Source: Thalassobaculum sp. OXR-137
Lineage (GTDB): Bacteria > Pseudomonadota > Alphaproteobacteria > Thalassobaculales > Thalassobaculaceae
NCBI RefSeq assembly: GCF_034377285.1
Contig: NZ_CP139715.1
Coordinates: forward strand, 1,658,001-1,722,000
Direction of reading: 5' to 3'
DNA length: 64,000 nucleotides
The first letter of the stretch is position 1. Each line of letters starts with the position of its first letter. The notes under the pieces are model-generated. The model did not search any database. It was not told the origin of the DNA and saw only the letters and a list, made by a program, of their open reading frames with translations. Below are positions 1 through 8,659 of the stretch, piece after piece. The position numbers and the translations under genes were made by a program.

Positions 1-1158
1 TCGGTCCACCAAGCGCGCGATCTTGTCATGCATCGGCGGCGGCAGCGTCCCGATCTGTACCACCGTCACGTCGATCTCGTCCCGGTCGATCATCCGCAGA
101 TGACCCTCGGTCATGTTGTAGATCGAGTGATCGCGGAAGAACTCCGACACGAAGGCGACCCGGCGCTTTCCCGGCCGCCGGCGCCGGCCGATATGGGGCG
201 CCGTCATCGTCAGCATCGGGCAGGTGCGCCGGTAGAAGGCGCAGAGATCCATGAGCAGATCCCGGTCGTTGATGCCGTGATAGCCGAGCGCGAAAGGGAC
301 CGTGCCCACCTCCTGGATCGGATCCCGGATCGGGGCGAAGCCCTCCCGCGTGCACAGATCGCGGATCCGTGCCCGGATCTGCCACATCTCGTCTTCGGAC
401 ATGGTGATATGCGGCAGCAGGGTCGCGGCTCGGGCGGCGTGGCCTGCATCGCGCGGCCGCAGGATGGACGCCGCCTCGGCCATGTGCCGTGCTTCGTCGA
501 AGTTCGACAGCCGGTAGGCGCTGACGGCGCCGGTAACCCAGGCCTTCGGATCGTGGGGGGCGGTCGCCAGGGCGCGGCGCGCCAGGGCCAGGGCCCGCTC
601 GGGATGGCCGAGAGATCGGTGAACCTCCGCCAGAACCAGCGTCGCCTCATGGGCCATCGGGTTGATCACCGAGGCGCGCCGGGCGAGATCTTCCGCGCGC
701 TCGATCTCGTCCCTGGCGAGCCGGCAAACCCCGGCGAGGACGAGATAGGCGGGTTCCACCGGCGCCAGGATGGCGGCCCGGACCCCGTTGTCCCCGGGCG
801 AGCCGAGCGGCGCCGCCGCCAGGACGGCGTAGGCCCGCGCCAGATCGGGCTGCGCCGCCAGCGCACGCCGGATGCGCTGCGGCGGAATGCCTGCCTCCGG
901 CGGCAGAGCGATGGCCTGGAGCACATGCTCCATTGTGTACGGATCGAGCGCGAAGACCTGGCGGAAATGGCGTCCGGCCGCTTCAAGGAGGCCGATTCGC
1001 CCCTCGATCGCCGCCAGAAGTTGAAGAGGGCCGACGGAGTCGGGCATCGCCAGAACGAGCCGCCGCAGATCGACGGCGGCCTCGGCCAGGCGGCCCTCAT
1101 TCAGGCGGCTTTGTAGCCGTCTGGCGACACTGGCGATGGGCAGCGCGGTTCCGCTCAC
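1..1158 (-). CDS. TPR / SPINDLY-type O-GlcNAc transferase family protein (3' end cut off)
   Basis: This frame is open on the minus strand from a GTG at 1158 to the window edge (386 codons seen, C-terminus missing). GGAAGA lies 6 nt before the GTG, which decides this start. Residues 1 to about 300 are Ala/Leu/Arg-rich helical repeats of TPR type. From about residue 331 the reading VAFVSEFFRDHSIYN, followed by a run ending in VVQIGTL, resembles the start of the catalytic domain of the SPINDLY/O-linked GlcNAc transferase family (Glyco_transf_41), where VGFVSxDFRxHS is typical. The family moves a sugar from a nucleotide sugar onto Ser/Thr; in bacteria it often sits in flagellin or surface-glycan loci. 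It is divergent from the aminotransferase operon at 1247, with 88 bp between them. Family assignment is fairly secure; the acceptor is unknown. Confidence 0.75.
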   Translation of the reverse strand, partial: MSGTALPIASVARRLQSRLNEGRLAEAAVDLRRLVLAMPDSVGPLQLLAAIEGRIGLLEAAGRHFRQVFALDPYTMEHVLQAIALPPEAGIPPQRIRRALAAQPDLARAYAVLAAAPLGSPGDNGVRAAILAPVEPAYLVLAGVCRLARDEIERAEDLARRASVINPMAHEATLVLAEVHRSLGHPERALALARRALATAPHDPKAWVTGAVSAYRLSNFDEARHMAEAASILRPRDAGHAARAATLLPHITMSEDEMWQIRARIRDLCTREGFAPIRDPIQEVGTVPFALGYHGINDRDLLMDLCAFYRRTCPMLTMTAPHIGRRRRPGKRRVAFVSEFFRDHSIYNMTEGHLRMIDRDEIDVTVVQIGTLPPPMHDKIARLVDR

Positions 1159-1246
1159 CAGACATCTTCCTTCAAGTAGCGATCCTTCTTGGGGCGGCGG
1201 CCCGAGAAACCGGCTAGATTTAGCGGTGTCGACCGGAGTGATCACC

Positions 1247-2404
1247 GTGTCTACCACGACACAAAGTTCCAAGAGAACGATGATGATGTTGCGTTTTCCC
1301 GTCGCGCGTCCCCGACTTGCAACCGCCGATGCGATCCTGCCCTATCTGCGGCAGATCGACGAGAACCAGTACTATTCGAATTTCGGTCCCCTCGCCGGCA
1401 CGGTCGAAGCCAGGCTCGCCGAAAGGTACGGCATCGACCCGGCTTGCGTGACGACGGTCTCGAACGCAACCGCCGGACTCACTGCGGCCCTGCAGGCCGA
1501 GGCGCGGGCACGCAAGCGCAACGTGAACGACGGAGCCGCCTATTGCCTGCTGCCGGCCTGGACGTTCGTCGCGACGCTGCATGCCGTGCTGGCCGCGGGG
1601 CTGGAGCCCTATCTGCTGGATGTCGACGAGGACTCCTGGTCGCTGACGCCGCAATCGGTCGAAAATGCCCTGGCGCGTATCCCGGGGGAGCCGGTCGCCG
1701 TGGTGCCGGTCTCCCCGTTCGGCCGGCCTTACGACATGGCGGCTTGGGACGCCTTCTCCCGCCGCACCGGGCTTGCGGTCGTGATCGACGCCGCCGCCGC
1801 ATTCGACAAGGGGGAGGTTGGCGCCAGCCCGGCCGTGTTCAGCCTGCACGCGACCAAGGTGCTGGCGGCGGGCGAGGGCGGCTTCGCGGTGTCCACCGAC
1901 GTTGACCTCGTCAACGAAATCCGAAAATGCATCAATTTCGGGTTCTTCGGAGATCGGGTGGCGCAGAGCCGCGCGATCAACGGCAAGATGAGCGAGTACC
2001 ACGCCGCCGTGACCCTGGCCGCCCTTGACGCCTGGCCGCAGGCCCGGCGGATCTTCGACGACATCGCCAAGGCCTATCGCGACGGCTTCGCCGCCGATAA
2101 CCGGATCCGCCTGCTACCCGGCGCGGGTGACGACTATGCATCCTCCACCATCATGATCGCCCGCGAGGATCCCCTGCCGCCCGGTTTTGACGAGGCGCTC
2201 GCCGAGCGCGGCGTCGGTACCCGGCGCTGGTGGGGCGGGGGGATCGCCAAGCAGGTCGCCTATCGCCGGTTCAGTTCGGATCTCCTGCCGGTCACCGACT
2301 GGCTGGCGGAGCGCTGCATCGGCTTGCCCTGCTATCCGGGGCTGGAGCGCGACGAGATCCTCGAGATCGCCGGCATCGTCCGCGACACCCTGGCGGGCCG
2401 CTGA
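1247..2404 (+). CDS. DegT/DnrJ/EryC1/StrS-family PLP aminotransferase
   Basis: 385 aa, a normal length for this family, which makes amino sugars by transaminating nucleotide-linked keto-sugars. The likely PLP lysine is Lys204 in SLHATKVLAAGEGG, matching the family pattern HATKxxxxGEGG. The N-terminal reading DENQYYSNFGPL is also typical (the YTNxGP region). I prefer the GTG at 1247 because GGAG lies 8 nt upstream; ATG codons at 1280, 1283 and 1286 in the same frame are alternatives with poorer ribosome sites. It is the first of three tightly packed plus-strand genes (7 bp to the next). The substrate is probably a sugar, but some family members act on other keto compounds, and no sugar dehydratase is visible in the window. 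Confidence 0.85.
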   Translation: MSTTTQSSKRTMMMLRFPVARPRLATADAILPYLRQIDENQYYSNFGPLAGTVEARLAERYGIDPACVTTVSNATAGLTAALQAEARARKRNVNDGAAYCLLPAWTFVATLHAVLAAGLEPYLLDVDEDSWSLTPQSVENALARIPGEPVAVVPVSPFGRPYDMAAWDAFSRRTGLAVVIDAAAAFDKGEVGASPAVFSLHATKVLAAGEGGFAVSTDVDLVNEIRKCINFGFFGDRVAQSRAINGKMSEYHAAVTLAALDAWPQARRIFDDIAKAYRDGFAADNRIRLLPGAGDDYASSTIMIAREDPLPPGFDEALAERGVGTRRWWGGGIAKQVAYRRFSSDLLPVTDWLAERCIGLPCYPGLERDEILEIAGIVRDTLAGR

Positions 2405-2411
2405 TTCCGCC

Positions 2412-3446
2412 ATGACCGCGCAGGCCACCACCATCGGCGGCTTCTTCGGCCTGGAGCCGCCCGACCGGCCGCGCGCCGACGGCGGCGTCCTCGCGCGGTG
2501 GACCCAGGGGGAAGACTGGCTCGGGTTCCACAACGCCCGCAGCGCCTTCGCCCATCTGGTGCGCGGCCTTGCCCCCGGAACCGTCTGGCTGCCGTCCTAT
2601 CTCTGCGCCGATATGGACGCGGGCGCCGGACCCGCAATACGGCGCTACGGGGTCGGCCCCGTGCTGGATCTGGACGACGCAGCCTTCGAGGCCGCGCTGG
2701 CACCGGGCGATCTGGTGGTCGCAGTGGCCTATTTCGGTGCGCCGGTCTGCCGCCGGCTCCGCGACCTCGCCCTCCGACGACCCGACGTGACTTGGCTGGA
2801 GGACCGTGCCCAGGCGCTGTCGGTGCCTATCGAGGACGACATCCCCGGCGCTTGGCGCCTGTTCAGTCCCCGCAAACTGCTGGGGACGGCGGAGGGCGGG
2901 CTGCTGGTGGGCCCGGTCTCCGGACTGCCCATGCCGTCGCTGACACTGCCGCCCGTTGAGCATGACGCTGCTGCGGAAGCGCGGGCGGCCGCCGCCACGC
3001 GCGACCACATCGCCGAGGCCTACCGCCGCTACGTCGCGATCGAGCGGGACCATGCCGTCGCCGACCTGGCCATGAGCGGCAGGACACGTCGTATTCTGGC
3101 GGCTGCCTCCCCGGACGACATGGCCCGGCGCCGGCGGGAGAATCTGGCAATTCTGGACGCCCGGCTGGACCGGTATGCGGCGCCGGTGGTCGAGCGGCTT
3201 CGCGGCAGCGCGGCCCCCTTCGGCTATCCGCTGCTGCTGGCGGACGGACGGGACGCGGTCGCGGCTCGGCTTGCCGCCGACGGGGTGTTCTGCGCGGTGC
3301 ATTGGCGCGCGCTTGGGGCGGCGGAGACCGCCGATCCGGTGGCGACCCGTCTGCGCGACGGGATGCTGACCCTGCCGCTGGACCACCGCTACGGTCCCGA
3401 AGACATGACCGGGCTGGCCGACCGGGTACGGCAGGCGCTGGCATGA
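2412..3446 (+). CDS. DegT-fold aminotransferase-like protein, short divergent paralogue
   Basis: 344 aa, shorter than most DegT enzymes. The reading LFSPRKLLGTAEGGLLVG (Lys155) aligns with the PLP-lysine region of DegT proteins, and WLPSYLCADM near residue 57 with the early substrate loop, so the fold is probably that of a type I PLP enzyme. It is not a close copy of the preceding gene and lacks the HATK signature, so activity is uncertain; it could be a partner subunit or act on a different substrate. Starts 7 bp after the first aminotransferase and its stop overlaps the next start by 4 bp (ATGA), which indicates translational coupling. Confidence 0.65.
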   Translation: MTAQATTIGGFFGLEPPDRPRADGGVLARWTQGEDWLGFHNARSAFAHLVRGLAPGTVWLPSYLCADMDAGAGPAIRRYGVGPVLDLDDAAFEAALAPGDLVVAVAYFGAPVCRRLRDLALRRPDVTWLEDRAQALSVPIEDDIPGAWRLFSPRKLLGTAEGGLLVGPVSGLPMPSLTLPPVEHDAAAEARAAAATRDHIAEAYRRYVAIERDHAVADLAMSGRTRRILAAASPDDMARRRRENLAILDARLDRYAAPVVERLRGSAAPFGYPLLLADGRDAVAARLAADGVFCAVHWRALGAAETADPVATRLRDGMLTLPLDHRYGPEDMTGLADRVRQALA

Positions 3447-4333
3447 GCGGGCCCTACGGCCGCCGGTCCTATGTGGACAGCCTGGCGGGGGAGGGCGGCG
3501 AGGTGGTCTCCCTTTGGGGCGGTCACGTGCTGCTGCGGCCGCTGCCGTCCGGTGCCGGGCGCGACGCGGTGAGCGCCTATCCCATGGGAGGGTTCGCCGC
3601 GGATGCGGATCTGGACGACGGGCTTGCCGACCTGCGTGCCGCCGGGGCAATCAGCCTGACCGTGATCGCCGATCCCTTGAACGCGCCTGATGCCGGTGCT
3701 CTGTCCCGGACGGCGGATGTTCACCGCCGCCTGAAGACCCACTACCTCCTCGACCGGGAGATCGGTCCCTTCGCACCGTCCAAGCACCACCGCGCCGAGA
3801 TCCGCCGCGCCCGGCGCCAGGTGATCGTGGAGCGGGTGGCACTGTCGCAGGCGATGGCGACCTGGGCGGCGCTGTACGACCATCTGGCCGAGCGCCACGA
3901 GATCCAGGCGGGGGCCCGCCTCGGCGCCCGGCATTTCGCCCATCTGGCGGCCGATCCGGCGGCGGTGGTGCTTGCGGCCCGGGCGGCGGGGGAGGTCGTG
4001 GCGATGTCGATCTGGCTGAGCGACGGCACGGTGGCGCACAACCATCTCGGCGCCTCCAGCGAGGCCGGCTACGCCGTCGGCGCCAGCTACGCGCTCTATG
4101 CCGCTGCGGTCGAGACGCTGGAGGAGTGCCGAGTGCTGGACTTCGGCGGTGCGCCGGGACTGGCGGACGACCCCGACCATGGGCTGGCCCGGTTCAAGCG
4201 CGGCTTCGCCAATGCGGAGGGCGCAACTTGGCTGAGCGGGTTTGTGCTCGACCGGGAGGGATATGCGGCGGCGTTGCGGGACAGCGGCGCCGATTCCGCG
4301 ACCGGTTTCTTCCCCGCCTACCGCGCGCGGTAA
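3443..4333 (+). CDS. FemAB/GNAT-like acyltransferase
   Basis: 296 aa. The C-terminal half (about residues 110-285) has the look of a peptidoglycan-bridge/GNAT-type (BioF2-like, Acetyltransf_6) domain: a basic stretch with KHHRAEIRRARR, a central strand block reading VAMSIWLSDGTVAHNHLGA, and a late VLDFGGAPG followed by a Lys/Arg-containing FKRGF. Such enzymes acylate amines, using acyl-CoA or aminoacyl-tRNA. Coupled by a 4-bp overlap to the aminotransferase-like gene, so the simple inference is that it acylates the amine the upstream enzymes create. Its 3' end overlaps the convergent GNAT gene by 16 bp. The substrate is not readable from sequence. Confidence 0.6.
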   Translation: MSGPYGRRSYVDSLAGEGGEVVSLWGGHVLLRPLPSGAGRDAVSAYPMGGFAADADLDDGLADLRAAGAISLTVIADPLNAPDAGALSRTADVHRRLKTHYLLDREIGPFAPSKHHRAEIRRARRQVIVERVALSQAMATWAALYDHLAERHEIQAGARLGARHFAHLAADPAAVVLAARAAGEVVAMSIWLSDGTVAHNHLGASSEAGYAVGASYALYAAAVETLEECRVLDFGGAPGLADDPDHGLARFKRGFANAEGATWLSGFVLDREGYAAALRDSGADSATGFFPAYRAR

Positions 4334-4827
4334 TCCTCGGCGCTGAGCCCCATGGCGATTGCGTCGACCGTTTCGCCGCGCTTGGCTACTTGCCGGCGTC
4401 CGGTTTCCGCGAAGCCCGCGTCGCAATAGAGCCGGCGCGCGGCGGTATTGGTCTCCAGGACTTCCAGCCGCACGGCGGAGACGTCCGGATCGTCGAAGGC
4501 GATGCGCAGGGCCTCGGCTAGAGCCTGCTTGCCCACGCCCCGCCCTCGCTGCCTCGTATCGCCGATGAAGATGTGGAATTCCCGCTCCCCCGCCCCGTCC
4601 GGAACCGCCAGCAGGTAGACGCAGCCGACCATCTCCCCATCGGCGCAGAGCGCGTATCGTCGATCGATCCTCTGGGACAGCCAGTGCCGCACCATCCAGT
4701 CCCGCGCCTCGTCCCAGCCGACCTCGCGGCGGTCGCCGACGAGGTGCTCGTAGAGGGCGGGATCGCGCTGCCAGTCGTAGATGCGGCGGAGGTCGCGCTC
4801 CTCCAGCGGCCGAAGCGAAACGCTCAT
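4318..4827 (-). CDS. GNAT N-acetyltransferase, PseH/RimJ-like
   Basis: 169 aa single GNAT domain. The acetyl-CoA loop reads RQRGRGVGKQAL near residue 92, and the C-terminal motif LEVLETNTAARRLYCDAGF is the typical LEVxxxNxxAxxLYxxxGF. The start LRPLEERDLRRIYDWQRDP resembles PseH, which acetylates a 4-amino sugar in pseudaminic acid synthesis, and also the RimJ/RimL group. Last gene of a three-gene minus-strand set: its ATG overlaps the methyltransferase stop by 4 bp. In this locus a role in acetylating an amino sugar is plausible, but protein N-terminal acetylation cannot be excluded. Confidence 0.75.
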   Translation of the reverse strand: MSVSLRPLEERDLRRIYDWQRDPALYEHLVGDRREVGWDEARDWMVRHWLSQRIDRRYALCADGEMVGCVYLLAVPDGAGEREFHIFIGDTRQRGRGVGKQALAEALRIAFDDPDVSAVRLEVLETNTAARRLYCDAGFAETGRRQVAKRGETVDAIAMGLSAEDYRAR

Positions 4828-5570
4828 TCCCGCTCGAGCACCAGGAAAATGGAGGCTGTCAGGTCCGGATAGGTGAAGCCGAGCTGGAAGCAGCCCTCCA
4901 GATACGCATCGCTCATCACCTCGCCGCCGAACAGCGCGTCGAACTGGAAATTGGCCAGCGGCTTGAAGAAGATTCCGCCGCGATGGGCGACCTTCAGCCC
5001 GGCCTTGCGGGCGTCGCTTTCCAGGGTGTCGAGCACATAGGTGCGCCGGTGGCCGTGCTTCACGTCGCTGGGGGTGAGCGAGGTGCAGTGCTCGATCAGA
5101 CCCATGGCGACGGCGATCCGGCGCGAGGCGGCGTGGCCGTTGGGCACGACGATGAAGGCCCGCCCGCCGGGGGCGAGAAGACGGCCGATGCTGGCGAGCG
5201 TCGCCACCGGATCGACCACGTGCTCGAGTACATGGACCAGGAAAACGGCATCGTACCGCTTGTCGGTGACGAAATCCTCGAACAGGGTCTGGTGGAACGT
5301 GCCCGGGTTCTTCAGTCGGGATCTGGTGACATCCAGAAACCGCTCGGCGGCGTCGACCACATCGATCTGTCCGAACCGCTCTTCCAGCAGAACCGTGAGG
5401 TCGCCCTTGTAGCAGCCCATCTGTAGGCAGGCGCCGGTCGACGGCATCCAGGGTTCCATCGCCCGCATCATCCAGCCGCGCATCCGCACGTCGAATTCCG
5501 ACTCGTCGTAGTCCTTGACCAGATCGTTGACGTAGGCGAACTCGATGTCTTTCGGGCGGGCATCGGTCAT
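4824..5570 (-). CDS. class I SAM-dependent methyltransferase
   Basis: 248 aa. The SAM-binding strand-loop reads CLQMGCYKGDLTVLL (residues about 48-62), followed by the acidic end of strand 2 (IDVVDAAERF) and the post-IV segment DAVFLVHVLEHVVDP, all standard for Methyltransf_11/23 proteins. It lies 9 bp after the dioxygenase gene and overlaps the GNAT gene by 4 bp, so the three are very likely co-transcribed. Methylation of a sugar or of a small polar metabolite is the likely role given the glycan-type neighbours; the acceptor cannot be told from sequence. Confidence 0.75.
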   Translation of the reverse strand: MTDARPKDIEFAYVNDLVKDYDESEFDVRMRGWMMRAMEPWMPSTGACLQMGCYKGDLTVLLEERFGQIDVVDAAERFLDVTRSRLKNPGTFHQTLFEDFVTDKRYDAVFLVHVLEHVVDPVATLASIGRLLAPGGRAFIVVPNGHAASRRIAVAMGLIEHCTSLTPSDVKHGHRRTYVLDTLESDARKAGLKVAHRGGIFFKPLANFQFDALFGGEVMSDAYLEGCFQLGFTYPDLTASIFLVLERE

Positions 5571-5579
5571 GTGGGTTCC

Positions 5580-6395
5580 TCAGCGGTCTTCCCGGTAGAA
5601 CCGGTGTTCCGGCGCATTGTACCAGTCGTCCAGGCTTTCGGGCACGCGGGCGTACCAGCCGAGCCGGCGTTTCAGGGCCTCGCTGGCCGCCGCGACACGG
5701 TCGGCGCCGAGCTGCTTCACATGGTCCATCTGTGGTTTGAAGAAGGGTGGCGTGAAGGTGAGCGTCAGCGCCCGGCGGATCTCGCCGGAGCGGTTGGCTC
5801 CGGCGGCATGGAGCAGCCGGGAATCGAACAGCAGGACGCTGCCGGCCGGCGCCTCGTAGATTGCCACCCGGCGCTCGCCCTCCGATCGTGCGGCCACCCG
5901 GTGGGAGCCGAGATCCAGCAGGGTGCCGCCGTTCTCCGCGGTGAAGGGGTCCAGGGTGACGAGCATGTTGATCATCAGCCGCATCTCGTCGCCGGCGGCG
6001 AAGGCGCGCAGGTCACGGTGCCAGCGGTGCAGGTAGGCGCCGGCGGCGGCCGGGCGGTTCATCAGGCCGCCGAAGGAATTCAGAATGAAATTGCCGCCCA
6101 GGAAGGTCTCGATCGTGTCGGCGGCGGGGAGATCCTCCAGCAGATCGGGAAAGCTGTCGTCGCTGGCGAGAACATGATGGGCGATGCCGGCGTCCGATGG
6201 CGCCATGCCTTTGGCCCGCATGATCGTGGCGCAGTCCTCAACCGCCGCGGCCAGCCCGGCACGCAGGGCGTCCACCGTGTCGGCCCCGAGCAATCCGGGA
6301 AAGCCGACGGCGCCATCGCGGGCCAGTATCGCCAGGGCGCTCTCGCTTTGACCGACCGGAAGAGAGGCGACGGCGGCGGGCATTGGCAACTCCAT
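5580..6395 (-). CDS. PhyH-type Fe(II)/2-oxoglutarate dioxygenase
   Basis: 271 aa, phytanoyl-CoA dioxygenase (PhyH) family. The iron-binding facial triad is visible: His126-x-Asp128 in LHRWHRDLRAF and His196 in LLHAAGANRSGEIRRALTL, with Arg207 or Arg208 in position to hold 2-oxoglutarate. These enzymes hydroxylate diverse small molecules and are common in secondary-metabolite and glycan pathways. First gene of the minus-strand dioxygenase-methyltransferase-GNAT set. The ATG at 6395 opens onto a roughly 120-bp AT-richer gap shared with the divergent gene at 6517. The substrate is unknown. Confidence 0.8.
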   Translation of the reverse strand: MELPMPAAVASLPVGQSESALAILARDGAVGFPGLLGADTVDALRAGLAAAVEDCATIMRAKGMAPSDAGIAHHVLASDDSFPDLLEDLPAADTIETFLGGNFILNSFGGLMNRPAAAGAYLHRWHRDLRAFAAGDEMRLMINMLVTLDPFTAENGGTLLDLGSHRVAARSEGERRVAIYEAPAGSVLLFDSRLLHAAGANRSGEIRRALTLTFTPPFFKPQMDHVKQLGADRVAAASEALKRRLGWYARVPESLDDWYNAPEHRFYREDR

Positions 6396-6516
6396 CGTGC
6401 TGACGGATCAAAGAGTAACCGCGACAGGCAAGCCATGCACGACAGGCTTGATTTGAGGGAGATGTGCTAAGTTAAATAAACTTATATGCGACTGGTTGCG
6501 CCGGAAGGGTTTCAAT

Positions 6517-6966
6517 ATGCCGATTGCATGGGCGGCGAGCCAGTCCGGCGATTTCCTTGTGTTCTGGTTTTCCGGAAAGGTGACCCGGGACGAGGTGATC
6601 GAGAGCCAGATCGCCTCCGTTTCAGTGGTCCCGCAGAACGGCGAGTTCGTCACCCTGACGATCTTCGAATCGGATGTCGAGGCACCCGACGCCACCCTGG
6701 CGGGGCTCAAGGATCTCTATAGACGCCGCAGCGAGCAGCTGAAGACGATCGGATCGCACCGCCGAGCGGGGGCCACGTTGCTGTCCGACTCTTCAACGGC
6801 CCGCATGCTCATACCGCTCTGGAACGCCCTGCGCGATCTCAACGACACCGACATCACGTTCGCGATCTTCGAGACGCTTGACGACGCGCTCGCTCATCTG
6901 GAGGTCGATCCCGACTACGCGCGGGAGGTCATGCTGAAGCGGCGCCCCGTTTCCGCCGCGGCCTGA
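6517..6966 (+). CDS. conserved hypothetical protein, possible STAS/SpoIIAA-like fold
   Basis: 149 aa from ATG 6517, chosen because GGAAGG sits 8 nt upstream; a TTG at 6496 extends the frame but lies before the ribosome site. No catalytic motif is visible. The alternation of strands and helices (an early SGDFLVFWFSGKVTRDEV, a middle reading FVTLTIFESDV, a late TFAIFETLDDALAHL) is reminiscent of SpoIIAA/STAS-like single-domain proteins, but this is impression only. It stands alone: divergent from the dioxygenase and convergent with the PAS gene. The upstream gap is AT-rich (near 6470-6488), which probably holds its promoter. Confidence 0.6.
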   Translation: MPIAWAASQSGDFLVFWFSGKVTRDEVIESQIASVSVVPQNGEFVTLTIFESDVEAPDATLAGLKDLYRRRSEQLKTIGSHRRAGATLLSDSSTARMLIPLWNALRDLNDTDITFAIFETLDDALAHLEVDPDYAREVMLKRRPVSAAA

Positions 6967-6977
6967 TCGGCCCGAGA

Positions 6978-7529
6978 TCAGGGGGCCGTATCCTTGAGAG
7001 TGGAGGGTTCGATGGTCTTGAAGAATCCCGTCACGTCCTGTCCGTTGGCGGAGAGCGGCAGAATCAGCCGGACATAGCTCATCGGCGCGCCGGCGATCGG
7101 CACGAAGCTGCGCCGGGCGAGGCTCGGAGCCCGGCTCTCGGCGATGCGGCGCAGGGCTTCGGTGACCACGTCCGCATCCCGTTCCTCGAAGAAGGCCCGC
7201 ACGGTCATGCCATGGGCCTGGAACGCGGCGTTCTCGCCGATGTAGTTGCCGACCATCCGCACGGCGGCGTCGCGCTCGGCGGGCAGGTAGTCCAGCAGCA
7301 TGGTGTAGTCGAGCACCGCATCGGGAACGTCGCCCACCTCCATCGACGCCGGCAGGGCGTCCTCTCCGCGGGCGGCCTCCCAGGCCTTCAGACAGCTTGC
7401 CAGCAGCGGATAGGCGGCGATGGCGTCGAGGCTGAGATCTTCCTGCCGACTGTGCTGCGCCGGGTGCGCGGCATCGGCTGTGTCCAGGTCGGTCGTGGCC
7501 GTCTGCTTCGTCTGATGGTCATTCGCCAT
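6978..7529 (-). CDS. PAS_5-type PAS domain protein
   Basis: 183 aa from ATG 7529; AAAGGAGG lies about 9-10 nt upstream, and a GTG 6 nt earlier (7535) is also possible. The pattern from residue about 45, with LPASMEVGDVPDAVLDYTMLLDY, a charged segment, and VGNYIGENAAFQAHGMTVRAFF, matches PAS_5, an alphaproteobacterial PAS class that usually stands alone or couples to unknown outputs. The C-terminal APMSYVRLILPLSANGQDV is also typical of PAS_5 (the final PLS-DG block). No output domain is present, so the signal and target are unknown. The start overlaps the stop of the upstream 332-aa gene by 11 bp. Confidence 0.7.
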   Translation of the reverse strand: MANDHQTKQTATTDLDTADAAHPAQHSRQEDLSLDAIAAYPLLASCLKAWEAARGEDALPASMEVGDVPDAVLDYTMLLDYLPAERDAAVRMVGNYIGENAAFQAHGMTVRAFFEERDADVVTEALRRIAESRAPSLARRSFVPIAGAPMSYVRLILPLSANGQDVTGFFKTIEPSTLKDTAP

Positions 7530-8517
7530 GGCCACGGAGCCCTCCTTTCGCATTGTGCTCGGCGGGGACAGAGTCCAGCGACGGGCGATAGATTGACGGG
7601 GTGAAATCGCCGAACCGGATCGAGACCAGCCGGTGCAGCTTCTCGATATCGGCGATCCGCATGTCCCTGGTGCTTCGCCCGGTGGCGTTCCAGGCGCGCC
7701 GCACGGGGGCCAGATCCAGCGTCCAGGCGCGCAATTCGTTGATCGCCGGCCAGGTCCGCCGCGCCAGCCGGTCTTCCTCGACCAGGGATCCCTTGATGTC
7801 GTTGGTCAGCATGTCGAGATGCATCGTGCGTTTCGTCGCCCAGACCATGACGTTGCGCAATTTGAGGGCGGTGTCCCGCAGCCTGTCCTGCTCGGCGAAG
7901 GAGTCGCGCTGCGTCGCCAGGGTCGCCAGGTCGCCGACCATGCGCTGGCAGCCGGTAACGTCGTCGCGGAGTTGGACGGCCCTGGCCGCGGCATCGATGT
8001 GGTCGCGGATGCGGTCCACGATCTGCGAATTGCGCCGAGAATCCACCCCGATCAGCTGCCGGGCGATCAGCTCCGGCGCATCCTCGGCGGGCACCGTGTC
8101 CCGTCCGGTGCTGCGGGCCCACAGGATCTCGAGGATCCGCTGCTCGACGCGGCGCGCGATCTTCGGCGAGACGGGCCAGGACGGGCGGCCGTCGGCGAGC
8201 TCGGTCGGTATGCCGTCGCCGGCGACGATCTCCTCGCGATACAGCAGGGCCGGTCCCACCTTGTGCAGCAGCGCAATGTCGGGATGGCCCTCGGCGAGAT
8301 CGGCGGCGGAGGCCACGGTCGCGAGCGGAACGGTGGCGTGGTTGCCGCCGAAATCCACCCGCAGGACCGGATCCCGGTTCTGGTGCCGCGCGAAGACGGC
8401 GCCCTGCTGCTTCAGGTAGGAGGAGGTGAAGTCGAACGTGCCGCCCTGCAGCCGTTGCGAGACCTGACCCGTCGAATGCGGCATCGAACCCATGACCTTG
8501 CGGTCGCTCCTACCCAT
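7519..8517 (-). CDS. hypothetical protein, 332 aa, co-transcribed with the PAS gene
   Basis: I do not recognise the family. The protein is soluble, with no signal peptide or membrane segment. Residues about 150-290 look helical and charged (for example RIRDHIDAAARAVQLRDDV and AEQDRLRDTALKLRNVMVW), which could form a coiled coil or helical bundle. The start is uncertain: ATG 8517 has a poor ribosome site, and internal ATGs lie at 8493 and 8484. It overlaps the PAS gene by 11 bp, so a sensory or signalling partnership is inferred from arrangement alone. Confidence 0.55.
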   Translation of the reverse strand: MGRSDRKVMGSMPHSTGQVSQRLQGGTFDFTSSYLKQQGAVFARHQNRDPVLRVDFGGNHATVPLATVASAADLAEGHPDIALLHKVGPALLYREEIVAGDGIPTELADGRPSWPVSPKIARRVEQRILEILWARSTGRDTVPAEDAPELIARQLIGVDSRRNSQIVDRIRDHIDAAARAVQLRDDVTGCQRMVGDLATLATQRDSFAEQDRLRDTALKLRNVMVWATKRTMHLDMLTNDIKGSLVEEDRLARRTWPAINELRAWTLDLAPVRRAWNATGRSTRDMRIADIEKLHRLVSIRFGDFTPSIYRPSLDSVPAEHNAKGGLRGHGE

Positions 8518-8659
8518 GGCGAGAGCAGATAGGTATTTCGTTTAGAACGGTTTTAAAGAGGGCGCGGCGACTATTGACGCCTTGCGCCATGGCGACCCTT
8601 CCCGGCATCCGGTTATAGTCACCGCCGAGAATCAGACGGAACCGGCAGGAGGCGATGGC

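Noticed and set aside
28-1116. Long plus-strand open frame (362 codons) at the left edge
   Set aside because: It is antisense to the SPINDLY-type gene, is Arg/Pro/Gly-rich without family motifs, and has no ribosome site; high GC keeps such frames open.
2412-3446. Second DegT-like gene as a pseudogene
   Set aside because: Frame is intact, coupled to the next gene and still has a Lys in the PLP position.
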